A DNA stretch of 64,000 nucleotides, taken from Epibacterium ulvae. GTDB lineage: Bacteria > Pseudomonadota > Alphaproteobacteria > Rhodobacterales > Rhodobacteraceae. A program made the translations under genes and the position numbers. The stretch's first letter is position 1. Each line of letters begins with the position of its first letter. The stretch is from assembly GCF_900102795.1 (NCBI RefSeq), contig NZ_FMWG01000003.1, forward strand, positions 310,001 to 374,000, in the 5' to 3' direction. The notes under the pieces are model-generated. The model was not told the origin of the DNA. It saw only the letters and a list, made by a program, of their open reading frames with translations, and ran no database searches. Below, in pieces: positions 8,878 to 17,751 of the stretch.

Positions 8878-11800
8878 CTAGTGGACCAACAAGCGCGCTT
8901 CATGTTTTTTCAGAGAGCGGCGTGCGGAAACATATCCTTTGCGCCCCTCTTGATCTTTCAACTCAGGGAAGAGTGCAAAGATCTCATTGCGCTGATCTGC
9001 ATCCAAGCCACGCAGGGTTTGATCCCCTGGTTGGAAGCTTTCGGTCCAAGCGCCATCAGACAGCACAACCTCGTGCTGATCAAACATGAAGTGGATATAG
9101 GTGATACCCGCTGTTTCGACAACGTCGACACCTTTTAGACCAGTCAGATGTTTCGCAGCGACCAAAACCTCACGGTCTTCGAAATAAAGCGCTGTTTTGT
9201 CATTTGCGACAAGAACACGGTGGTTTGGAGAAACCAACATGTCGCGCTCTGGCAGACCATTGCCCAATGCGCCCTGCCGGATCAGCACAGGCTGCAGTTT
9301 GGGTGATCCATCCATTTCTTCATGCGCCAGAGAGCGATGACCAACCCAGCGGATCTGTTGGATGCCATTATCACGGGTGATAATACGATCACCGACCTGC
9401 AGCTCTTCGACTTTGCGCTCACCCTGCGGGGTTGCGATCAAAGTGCCTGGCGTGAAACAGGGCAGAACCACGTTCTCAATCTCAGAGAAGGTCGCGGTGC
9501 CTGTTTCCATGCCGTCAGCATCAAGGAAGGTGACGGTGCCACTTTCTGGATCCCCGGGAGTAAAATCAACGGTCAAGCTGCCGCCAGGATTCGCAGCTTC
9601 AGCTGCACCTGTCAGGTCAAGAACGTCAATGTCGCTGTCATCCGGGTTTTCACCGCCGACAATTGTGTCGCCGACGCCAACACCTGTGAACCGGTCGGAA
9701 TCCAACCCGCCACTTGCACTGTCCGCTTGCGCATCACCACCAAGGTCAATCGCATCTTCACCGTCGCCACCAGCCAGACTATCTGCGCCCTGACCACCAA
9801 GGATGGTATCATTGCCTTCACCACCGGTGACCGTGTCATCATCGATACCTGCGTCGATACTGTCGTTACCAGTACCGCCATCAATGCTGTCATCATCATC
9901 TTGGCCAAAGATAACATCATCACCTTCGCCGCCAAGGATCGTATCCATACCATTGGTTGGATCTGGATCTACTGGACGTCCATCCGAACCATCATCCGTG
10001 ATATTCAGCGCATCTGGGAAGGCCGGATCCAATCCGCCATAGATCGTATCTGCGCCGGTTCCACCGAGAATACTGTCAGACCCTTCGCCGCCAATAATAA
10101 CATCCGCGTCGGTTCCACCATCAATGGTATCATCATCGATCCCACCATCAATACTATCACGACCGGCACCACCTGAGATTAAGTCAGCGTCATCCCCTGT
10201 CGTAATCGTATCGTTGCCAGCACCACCTTCGACTGTGTCACGATCATTTTCAGGGTCAGTATCAGCAGGAGCCGCTGGGATATTTGGTGTTGTGCCCGTA
10301 TAGCCTGCAAATCCGCGATCAACGAGTGGTCGACTACCGGACGTGTCGATCAGGTCATCGCCATCGTCCCCGGTAACACTGTCGTTGCCATCGCCAGCCT
10401 CAACAACGTCGTCGCCTTGACCGGCAATAATCGTGTCGTCGCCATCCTCACCTGAAAGCGTATCGTTATCGATCCCGCCATCAATGTAGTCATTGCCCGC
10501 ACCGCCATCGATGCTGTCTGCGTCATCAAGACCATAGATGACATCGTCACCTTCGCCGCCATCGATGGTATCGCGATTATTCTCTGGGTCCGGATCAACG
10601 GCATTGCCGTCTTCATCGACATCCACCAGATCCAGCGGACCAGCAGCTGTCGGATCACCACCACCACTAATCGTATCGTTGCCTGCGCCACCTTCGATAA
10701 GGTCAGCGCCTTCGCCACCGATGATCGAGTCATCGTCTTCGCCACCATCAATCGTGTCATCATCAATGCCACCATCAATCGTGTCATTGCCTGTGCCGCC
10801 GGTAATGAGGTCAGCATCATCGCCTGTCGTGATGCTGTCGTTGCCTTCACCGCCGTCGACAGTATCGCGATCATCTTCGGGATCTGCATCGGCTGGAACT
10901 GCAACCGCACCGCCAACACTTGGAATACCACGATCTGGTGTACCCGCCGCAGAAGAGGTGTCGATCACATCGTCGCCATCATCTCCAGAGACACTGTCGT
11001 TCCCGTCACCGCCAACAAGCGAGTCATCACCGTCCCCACCGTCGATGATATCATTTCCATCACCACCATCAATGGTATCATTTCCAGCATCCGAAGGCGG
11101 CACCACAACAACCGGATCAAAATAAACATCGGTAACGCGTACACCGGTCGTGGCACCATCTTGTGCATGGTCGATCTCGATACGCGAGATTGGGCCAGGA
11201 ATGGTCACAAGCAGAGAGTAATCTGGGTTGCTGGTATCAGCGAATCCACCCTGTGAAATGGCAGTGTCATTTCCCGCAACCGCATCGGTGTCATCCAGAG
11301 TGAGCAGCGGCCCACCTGATAGATTCACAACCGATGGATTTCCGTCTGCATCAAATGCAGTGACCTGAACAACGCCGCCGCCATCAATATCATTGATACG
11401 GAACGACACGTCTTCGACCGGACCAGAAAAGTCGAGGCGGTAGCCAATGCTATCCCCATCGGTTCGCACCAGCGATCCAAGTCCGCTTCTCTCGTCGGCA
11501 TCACCGCCGCCCGTGTCGATATTGGTAACGTTCTCAAGCTCATCTGTGAAGAAGGTTTCAATACCCGCATCTTGTTGCGTGACCGAGAAATCAACCGTCA
11601 CAGATCCCGTGTTCTGAGAGAATCCGCCATCTAGTGGATCGTCATTGTCAATTGGATCTGCGTCATTTGGGTCAGGCGCCAAATCCCATTCAAAAACTTC
11701 ACGGCCTGGGCTGGTGGTCACGCCAGGTGCATTGGTGTCACCAGAGAGAACATCGTCCCCCTCACCACCATCAATGCTATCATTCCCGCCACCGCCGTGC

Positions 11801-12660
11801 ACGGTATCATCACCGGCGCCAGCAATAACAGTATCATCGCCTGCCCCCGCATTTACAAGATCGTCATCGGGACCATCTGCAGGGTTGATCGCATCCCCAT
11901 TGTCAATCCGGTCTCCTTCTGGATCACCCAGATAATCCGTATCGATCAAATCATCTCCGGCAGTGCCTTCAACAACACCGTCCAAGCCCGAGTTCAAGAC
12001 GTCGTCATCCAAAACGGCTACATAATCGATTGAGCCATCAAAACTTTGCGCATAGTTATCTTCGGTCGTCTCGCGGATACCAATGGCAAAACTTTGTTCG
12101 CTATCATCGGTAATATCGAGGCTGAGACCTACTGTATCAGCACCATCAGTTGCACTGGTGCCTTGTGTGGTGTTCTCCACCACCATTTGAACACCGCCAC
12201 TGTTCCATGAATAGGTCAGCTTGATGATATCATCAGGGCCTAAGAAATCATCTGGTGTGGTGAGTAATGCCGTTTCGCCGCTGTCCGCATGATAGACTTC
12301 AACCGCACCCTCAGCCGTAACGCGAACCTCAAAGTAATTTGGATCTGACCCATCGTCGCCAGTCAGCCCCCTGCTTACAACGGTCTGATCGTCACCTGTC
12401 AGTGGTTCATTTTGACGGAACTGCGTAACAATTGTACCAGTCTCCAAGTCAAACGCCGCATCGTCTCCATCGTCGACATCAAAACGCGACTGATCACCAT
12501 TCCCTAGAAACCATCCGCCAGCAAACGTGCCACCAGAAGCCTCTAAGCCATCCTGTGCAATCCCATCACCCAGGCCGGTATCGTTGTTCTCAAAACCACC
12601 ACGGAAGTCCCACAAACCAATTACGTTTGCGCTCGTGGTGTTATCAAAATTATCCGCCAT
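8878..12660 (-). CDS. Giant RTX calcium-binding protein with C-terminal Hint domain
   Basis: 1260 residues from the ATG at 12658-12660, chosen because AAAGGAGATAGTG directly precedes it; an upstream in-frame start would add 32 unsupported residues. Order: LamG/concanavalin-like domain (about 10-215); first RTX nonapeptide block (225-308); a beta-sandwich-like insert (320-515); a second long RTX block (524 to about 1010); and a Hint domain beginning at Cys1068 (CFTPGTLIATPQGERKVEEL), with SPNHRVLV near 1145. RTX repeats bind Ca2+ outside the cell and usually mark type I secretion; Hint domains in alphaproteobacterial surface proteins may self-process. No signal peptide. Very acidic. It stands alone, flanked upstream by 740 bases of AT-rich DNA. 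Confidence 0.9.
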   Translation of the reverse strand: MADNFDNTTSANVIGLWDFRGGFENNDTGLGDGIAQDGLEASGGTFAGGWFLGNGDQSRFDVDDGDDAAFDLETGTIVTQFRQNEPLTGDDQTVVSRGLTGDDGSDPNYFEVRVTAEGAVEVYHADSGETALLTTPDDFLGPDDIIKLTYSWNSGGVQMVVENTTQGTSATDGADTVGLSLDITDDSEQSFAIGIRETTEDNYAQSFDGSIDYVAVLDDDVLNSGLDGVVEGTAGDDLIDTDYLGDPEGDRIDNGDAINPADGPDDDLVNAGAGDDTVIAGAGDDTVHGGGGNDSIDGGEGDDVLSGDTNAPGVTTSPGREVFEWDLAPDPNDADPIDNDDPLDGGFSQNTGSVTVDFSVTQQDAGIETFFTDELENVTNIDTGGGDADERSGLGSLVRTDGDSIGYRLDFSGPVEDVSFRINDIDGGGVVQVTAFDADGNPSVVNLSGGPLLTLDDTDAVAGNDTAISQGGFADTSNPDYSLLVTIPGPISRIEIDHAQDGATTGVRVTDVYFDPVVVVPPSDAGNDTIDGGDGNDIIDGGDGDDSLVGGDGNDSVSGDDGDDVIDTSSAAGTPDRGIPSVGGAVAVPADADPEDDRDTVDGGEGNDSITTGDDADLITGGTGNDTIDGGIDDDTIDGGEDDDSIIGGEGADLIEGGAGNDTISGGGDPTAAGPLDLVDVDEDGNAVDPDPENNRDTIDGGEGDDVIYGLDDADSIDGGAGNDYIDGGIDNDTLSGEDGDDTIIAGQGDDVVEAGDGNDSVTGDDGDDLIDTSGSRPLVDRGFAGYTGTTPNIPAAPADTDPENDRDTVEGGAGNDTITTGDDADLISGGAGRDSIDGGIDDDTIDGGTDADVIIGGEGSDSILGGTGADTIYGGLDPAFPDALNITDDGSDGRPVDPDPTNGMDTILGGEGDDVIFGQDDDDSIDGGTGNDSIDAGIDDDTVTGGEGNDTILGGQGADSLAGGDGEDAIDLGGDAQADSASGGLDSDRFTGVGVGDTIVGGENPDDSDIDVLDLTGAAEAANPGGSLTVDFTPGDPESGTVTFLDADGMETGTATFSEIENVVLPCFTPGTLIATPQGERKVEELQVGDRIITRDNGIQQIRWVGHRSLAHEEMDGSPKLQPVLIRQGALGNGLPERDMLVSPNHRVLVANDKTALYFEDREVLVAAKHLTGLKGVDVVETAGITYIHFMFDQHEVVLSDGAWTESFQPGDQTLRGLDADQRNEIFALFPELKDQEGRKGYVSARRSLKKHEARLLVH
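9778..11001 (-). repeat. Tandem 612-base internal duplication in the RTX gene
   Basis: Two adjacent units, residues 554-757 and 758-961, share the same order of landmarks: GNDSVSGDDGDDVIDTS / GNDSVTGDDGDDLIDTS, then DRGIP / DRGFA, PEDDRDTVDGG / PENDRDTVEGG, TTGDDADLI in both, and VDPDPENN / VDPDPTNG. This is a long unit above the 9-residue RTX period. Boundaries are set by eye to a few codons. Confidence 0.75.
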
Positions 12661-13402
12661 CACTATCTCCTTTGTGACGCGACGCATTCTAGTCGGTGCA
12701 CAGGCCCCTGCGACACAGACATGTGGCTCAGACGCAGTTACTCTCAATAAACTCAAGGAATGTGAATTTGGTTACCGCCCCAGCATCAAACAAACCAAAC
12801 GATTTCTCTGTCGTGAGAACAAAGTAAAGACTTTCTTCTCAGTGGCTGTAATCAGGAGCTTGTCCTCAACATTCACCCCCCCAAGGGCTTAACTTTGTTT
12901 ATCCGAGCAGAGCCTTCACACAAAGTTCAAATCACTAACTACTTACTTTCGAGGCTTTCGTTTTCGAGAAAAAAGGTAAAAATACGCCCAAGCTGTCAAC
13001 TCACCACAAAATCGCCATTGTTTCGCAAATCAGCAAAAAACCTCAAGAAACGCAATAATGTAGGCCGTAATCATAACAAATACCCCTTACGCAGAAGCTT
13101 ACTTACTTCAAATTGTCAGCAATTGAGAAACAAAAAGCATCCGCGTGTTTCAAATCTGTAACGCAAATCATGAATTCAAAAAAAACAAGGCAATATCGAG
13201 GCAACAGCAACAAAGTAGTCAAAATGGTAGAATTAACCTACTACAGTGGACAATTGTCGCATTTATGCCCGAATCACCCAAGGTATAACGTTTCAACACA
13301 ATCAATAAAAGCGCCCCTAACCTTCTAAAAGCGCCACATATACCTAGGATTTGATGTATCACCTCAAAATACTAACCCAAGGTTAATGATAACCGGCTAA
13401 TC
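12661..13402. other. AT-rich 740-base stretch without a supported gene
   Basis: Base composition is clearly poorer in G+C than the flanks, with many A and T runs. Short open frames here (for example 12895-13161) lack ribosome binding sites and known motifs. It must hold the promoter of the RTX/Hint gene (reading left) and may be the far end of the mobile-element scar that lies to its right. No tRNA, repeat array or insertion-sequence end was seen. Confidence 0.5.
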
Positions 13403-13558
13403 TTAGTCTTCACCATCGATGAGCTGGATTTCGTATTCCTCAACTACATCGCCAAAGCTGTTGCGGTTCAGTTTCGCCTTACTGGCATAGTCTTCTATGC
13501 TTTCAAAATAAAAGCCATTTTCGTCTGGATCATATGGTTGTGCGTGTAGCTTCGGCAT
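13403..13558 (-). pseudogene. ardA: Truncated antirestriction protein ArdA, N-terminal 51 aa
   Basis: Starts MPKLHAQPYDPDENGFYFES and continues through NSFGDVVEEYEIQLIDGED, then stops. This matches the opening beta-alpha unit of ArdA proteins of plasmids and integrative elements, normally about 165-180 residues long, DNA mimics that inhibit type I restriction enzymes. Here the frame ends at the codon after GED, and no continuation was found downstream in any frame. A longer frame starting at 13648 adds 30 residues that do not look like ArdA. It belongs with the mobile-element remnants to its right. Confidence 0.7.
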
Positions 13559-13739
13559 GTATCTATCTTCTCTGGCCTCTGGCGGGTTGCGCATGCAACC
13601 GTCTGGCTTTCGCCAAGAAACAGGAGGGCAAGGGTCAAAAGCGACCATAGGTCGGGATCAGAGCCACGCGCAGGTGCAGCGCAGCGAACCGAGCGTGACG
13701 AGGACCCACCCTTTGAACCGCGCGCGGGGGCGGGGCGGC

Positions 13740-13942
13740 TGACCCTCCGCCACTGAATTGGTTCGCCCGTATAGTTATCAAACGGAGGATCCAATATGGG
13801 AATCAAACGACACAAGCCGGAAGAGATTGTCACGAAGTTGCAGCAGGTTGAGGTGCTGTGCGGCCAGGGAATGCCGCGCATTGATGCAATCAGGCAGGTT
13901 CAGACAACGGAACAGACATTCTATCACTGGCGTAAGCAATAA
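13740..13942 (+). mobile_element. Left end of an IS3-family insertion sequence with truncated orfA
   Basis: An orfA start at 13796 reads MGIKRHKPEEIVTKLQQVEV and continues to TEQTFYHWRKQ, the helix-turn-helix part of IS3-family OrfA, after which TAA stops it at 48 codons (13940-13942). A full OrfA has about 90-100 residues and is followed by OrfB with the DDE motif; neither is present. GGAGG at 13785-13789 is its ribosome binding site. The stretch from about 13740 (TGACCCTCCGCCAC) could be the left inverted repeat, but the right end is missing, so this is only inferred. Confidence 0.7.
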
Positions 13943-15099
13943 TAGCATTCTGGTGGAAAACCTGCTGGCGTCTGTGTCTCAGCACCAACGCCAGAAAAAT
14001 GGTGAGCAAACCAAGAACCGTATGCGGGGCCGTGCGCTTAATGGTTATTGGGTGTTCCGCGCCCCGATTGGATACAAGTATGAGCGCGTTGCAGGCCATG
14101 GCAATATGCTGGTGCGGGATGAAGCTTTGGTATCCATCATCCAAGAGGCCTTGGAAGGTTTTGCCTCTGGTCATTTTGAAACACAGGCCGAAGTGAAACG
14201 GTTTCTGGAGTCCAACCCTGCGTTCCCGAAAGACTTCGCCGATGGCACGATCCGTTTTGAACGGATCATCCGTCTGATGACCCGCACGCATTTTGCGGGT
14301 TACATCGAAATACCTGAATGGGACGTGTCGCTGTGCAAAGGCCATCATGAAGGCCTGATCTCACTGGAAACTCATGAATTGATCCAGAAGCGGATCAAAG
14401 ATGGGGCACGTGCACCCGCACGTAAGGATATCAGCGCCGACTTCCCACTGCGGGGCTTCGCATGTTGCGACGACTGCAACACCCCTCTGACGGCGTGCTG
14501 GTCCACCAGCAAGTCGGGCAAGAAACACCCGTATTACCTCTGCCACGCCAAAGGATGCCCGAGCTATCGCAAATCGATCCGTCGTGATGTGCTGGAAGGA
14601 GAATTTGATGCGCTGATGCAAAGCCTCACGCCATCCGAGGGTATGTTTGCCATGGCATCAAAGATGTTCAAAGACGCTTGGGGACAACGTGCGGGGCAGA
14701 TGGAGGTTGACAAACGCCTGATCCGCACGGAGCGCAACAAACTGGATAAGCAAATCGAAGGCCTCTTGGATCGTGTCGTGGACGCGGATAGCTCGACCCT
14801 AATCACGGCCTATGAAAAGCGCATCGAAAAGATGGAGCGTGAGAAGCTGGTTTTAGACGAAAAACTGGTAAACCAAGGAAAGCCAATGCATACCTTCGAG
14901 CAAATGTTCGAACACGCCCTGCAATTCCTATCAAACCCGTGGAAACTCTGGAAAAGTGGAAATCTCATCGCCCAACGAACTGTCCTGAGACTGGCCTTTG
15001 CAGAGAAAATCAGCTTTGCAAGAAATGAAGGACTTCGAACACCCAAAACCAACTTACCATTCAAGGTGTTAGAGGGGTTTTCTTGCCAAAAGAAGATAA
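13943..15099 (+). pseudogene. Large serine recombinase lacking its catalytic domain
   Basis: The frame reads SILVENLLASVSQHQRQKN, then MRGRALNGYWVFRAPIGYKYE, the Recombinase domain (Pfam PF07508 type), a zinc ribbon (CCDDCNTPLTACW ... YYLCHAKGCPSY, four Cys) and a coiled coil (EVDKRLIRTERNKLDKQIEGLLDRV). The N-terminal resolvase domain of about 150 residues with the catalytic Ser is absent: the sequence begins exactly where the IS3 fragment ends. The frame has no stop before tRNA-Ser and reads through that gene in antisense, ending at 15194. It should be inactive. This arrangement is left by an IS insertion plus deletion. Confidence 0.8.
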
Positions 15100-15189
15100 T
15101 GGCGGAGAGACAGGGATTCGAACCCTGGAGACGGTTCCCCGCCTACACACTTTCCAGGCGTGCGCCTTCGACCACTCGGCCACCTCTCC
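15100..15189 (-). tRNA. tRNA-Ser (GGA)
   Basis: 90 bases on the minus strand. The acceptor GGAGAGG pairs with TCTCTCC; discriminator G and an encoded CCA (15100-15102). D-arm GCCGAGTGG, anticodon loop CTGGAAA with anticodon GGA, a long variable arm as in class II tRNAs, and T-arm GGGTTCGAATCCC. The 3' end abuts the recombinase remnant, as expected if it served as an integration site. Confidence 0.95.
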
Positions 15190-15306
15190 GTTGAGGGGCC
15201 TTTTGAAGGAATGACATGAGGATTGCAAGACCAAAACAGCGGAAAAAGACGAAAGATTGATTATTTTTCAAACGCTATTTCAAACGCTTCGCCGTTGCTT
15301 CTTTTG

Positions 15307-15335
15307 AACAAGCCCCACTGGCAGCGGGGCTTGTT
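15307..15335 (-). terminator. Likely terminator of the mscS gene
   Basis: A perfect 10-bp stem (AACAAGCCCC at 15307-15316, GGGGCTTGTT at 15326-15335) 5 bases past the stop of the mechanosensitive channel gene. The T-tract is weak, so efficiency is uncertain. Confidence 0.6.
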
Positions 15336-15339
15336 CTAT

Positions 15340-17751
15340 TCAGCGTTTCACTGAATTAGGGTCATCTGCGCGCAGAACTTCGGGATTGCGTATCCACAGA
15401 TCGCGTTGTGCAAATGGGATTTCAATCTGCTCTTGCGTAAAGCGTTCTGCAATCTTGTAGTTTAATTCAGATTTCACCGTTAGCATCCAGTTCACATCTC
15501 GCAAAATAGCACGGATCTCAAAATCAAGACTATCCGCACCAAACCCCTGAAACACCACGCTTGGCGCGGGATTTGCAAGAACCATAGGATGACTTTGCGC
15601 GATTTCCTGCAAGATTGCTTCGACCCTCCGTGGGTCGGTGCCATAGGCAACCCCAACGGGTACAATTACACGGCCAACCGTATTTCCACGGGTGAAATTG
15701 GTAACTGTCCCAGTGATCAGATCGGAATTGGGAACAATCACATCGGTGCGGTCGAATGTCTCAATCCGGGTGGAACGCACTGAGATATCGCGCACATAAC
15801 CCATCATGCCCCCGACTTCGATCCAGTCCCCTTTTGAAATCGGGCGCTCGATCAGCAGGATAATGCCTGACACAAAATTCGACACGATGGTCTGGAGGCC
15901 AAAGCCAATCCCAACCGACAATGCCCCTGCCACAATCGCAAGAGATGATAAATCTAACCCAGCGGAGGAAATCGCGACCAGTGCCGCTAGGAAAATACCA
16001 ACATATCCGGTGCCCGAGACAATCGCATTTTGACCACCTGGGTCAATTTTTGTCTTTGGTAAAAGCGAGCTGCGCAAACTGCCCTGAATGAAACGTGTCG
16101 CACTATAGCCAATGAAAAATACGACAGCAAAGGTGATAAAGGCTGTTGGTGAAATTCGCGTATCGCCGATCTCAAAACCATTGAGAAGCTTGCGCCACAA
16201 GTCAAACAGATCCGCATCCCGTACGCCCCAAACACGCGCCAAGAGAGGCATCGCAGCAAAGCTTAGCAAAAACCCAATCAGCACCGCCCCAAGGGTTTCT
16301 TTTGCTTCTGCGCCTTTGCCAGAAATCAATCCATAGAAATCAATCAGAAAACGATGCAAAACGAGGAACGCTGCGATCAACGCGAGTGTTTGAATTGCGG
16401 GATAAATCATAGCCTCTGCGGCAGCCATAAATCCCAAACTCGCCAGGATGGGTGAGACAAATCCTAAAAGATATGCGCCTCTGCGGACAAAATTCAAAAT
16501 GAATCCTGCTCCCGCGGCCAGCGTTCGGCCAGCTTCAGTCTCGCTCACACTCTCATCACGGTTATCTCGTGCACGTTGCCCTTCACCGATCCGTCGCAAT
16601 TGCAGCAAAACCAGTGCTGCAATCACAATCAACGGAAAGCGTAGAACCGCCAGCGCACCGTCTGAAAAAGAGGTCGTATGTTCAAATGCACCCAGCACGT
16701 CTTTCAGGACCAAAAGAAGCGCCAGCACATCCAGCAATGAACGTGACTTTAACGCGTTCTCAGGGTCAACAGGCAATAGCGCACTGCTAGCACCAGACAA
16801 GAACAGCTGCTTGCTCAGCCAACGAAATGCAAGAAGCGTCAAAGCCCAGCCCGGCACCTCGAGTAATAATAAGGTGCCTCTAACCCCAAGTAGATCGGAA
16901 ACATCGATCACAAAAGTGATCACTACGATACCAGCATAGGGCAAGAACACCTGCAGCAAAGAGGCAACAAAGCTCCAAACGCCCGTACCTTTCCAATGCT
17001 TATTCCGAAAATAAGATGCCCCCTTCACCGCAAGCTTGCGCCCACCAACCAACAAGATCAGCGCTATAACAAGCGATATGGCCAACGACGGCCAAGTAGC
17101 TCCAATGTTACGGCGCACCGCACTTGAGCTCAATTGACCTTTCACCTCCCCCAAGACCGCATTGATCCCATCCTGCAACGCGGTGATTGCGCTGGGCCAA
17201 TTTTCCGGATTAATTGGCACTGGACCACGCTCTAGCAAAACGGTCTTACGGCGCTCGCGAATGATATCATCAACTTCAATTACAAGGCCGTTTGCGCGCA
17301 ATGCGGCCTCTTCCGCAATAATACGAGGCACACGCAGGTTTGCCAGCCGGGTCGTCAGGCGGCGGCGCAACTCGGCCAGATCTTGAGGTTCATCTACACC
17401 CTCTTCGGGCGCGTTACCCAATGCAGCAACCTGCGCTTCAAGCGTTTCGATCCGGCTTTGATTTTCAGTCTGCGCCTCGCGAAATCTATCACGAAATTCA
17501 ACCAGATCTTCGCGCAATTGTTCGAGCGCAGCCGTCGATGCGCGATTGGCGTCAATCACACCTTCGGCACGTTGCGCAGTCTTGAGCCAAGACTGATAAA
17601 ACACCTGTGCATCCGTCAACGGTGCTTCAGCAGCCGCTCCTGGCACGGTCACCACTTGTGCGTGAATCGGGGATGCGTTTAAAAAGCAAAGGCTGGTCAA
17701 CACGACCAGCCCCACACAAAACGTTTGCAACGTTCTACAAATGAAAATCAT
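15340..17751 (-). CDS. MscS-type mechanosensitive channel with DUF3772 N-terminus
   Basis: 803 residues, much longer than minimal MscS (about 290). Signal peptide (to about residue 31, SPIHA/QVV), then a periplasmic Ala/Glu-rich coiled-coil domain of the DUF3772 type (about 45-190), around eleven transmembrane helices, and the MscS pore helix and beta domain (GFGLQTIVSNFVSGIILLIE, then GDWIEVGGMMGYV). It likely opens under membrane tension to release solutes in osmotic downshock. Its start overlaps the cysK stop by four bases (ATGA, 17748-17751), so it is the last gene of the trg-cysK transcript. The link with tellurite or cysteine functions is unexplained. Confidence 0.9.
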   Translation of the reverse strand: MIFICRTLQTFCVGLVVLTSLCFLNASPIHAQVVTVPGAAAEAPLTDAQVFYQSWLKTAQRAEGVIDANRASTAALEQLREDLVEFRDRFREAQTENQSRIETLEAQVAALGNAPEEGVDEPQDLAELRRRLTTRLANLRVPRIIAEEAALRANGLVIEVDDIIRERRKTVLLERGPVPINPENWPSAITALQDGINAVLGEVKGQLSSSAVRRNIGATWPSLAISLVIALILLVGGRKLAVKGASYFRNKHWKGTGVWSFVASLLQVFLPYAGIVVITFVIDVSDLLGVRGTLLLLEVPGWALTLLAFRWLSKQLFLSGASSALLPVDPENALKSRSLLDVLALLLVLKDVLGAFEHTTSFSDGALAVLRFPLIVIAALVLLQLRRIGEGQRARDNRDESVSETEAGRTLAAGAGFILNFVRRGAYLLGFVSPILASLGFMAAAEAMIYPAIQTLALIAAFLVLHRFLIDFYGLISGKGAEAKETLGAVLIGFLLSFAAMPLLARVWGVRDADLFDLWRKLLNGFEIGDTRISPTAFITFAVVFFIGYSATRFIQGSLRSSLLPKTKIDPGGQNAIVSGTGYVGIFLAALVAISSAGLDLSSLAIVAGALSVGIGFGLQTIVSNFVSGIILLIERPISKGDWIEVGGMMGYVRDISVRSTRIETFDRTDVIVPNSDLITGTVTNFTRGNTVGRVIVPVGVAYGTDPRRVEAILQEIAQSHPMVLANPAPSVVFQGFGADSLDFEIRAILRDVNWMLTVKSELNYKIAERFTQEQIEIPFAQRDLWIRNPEVLRADDPNSVKR

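Noticed and set aside
9322-10176. 284-codon frame on the plus strand
   Set aside because: It is antisense to the RTX repeats; long open antisense frames arise from the repeated acidic codons. No ribosome binding site or family match.
9778-11001. Regular short repeats that could be mistaken for a CRISPR array
   Set aside because: Repeats are in-frame RTX codons of a protein, not identical repeats with unique spacers; no cas genes.
12895-13328. Small frames in the AT-rich region
   Set aside because: No ribosome binding sites, no hydrophobic or known motifs.
13557-13742. 61-codon frame on the plus strand between ArdA stump and IS3
   Set aside because: Low-complexity basic frame over the ArdA promoter region; no support.
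15099-15194. Protein tail MAERQGFEPWRRF after the recombinase
   Set aside because: It is antisense translation of tRNA-Ser, not a real protein segment.
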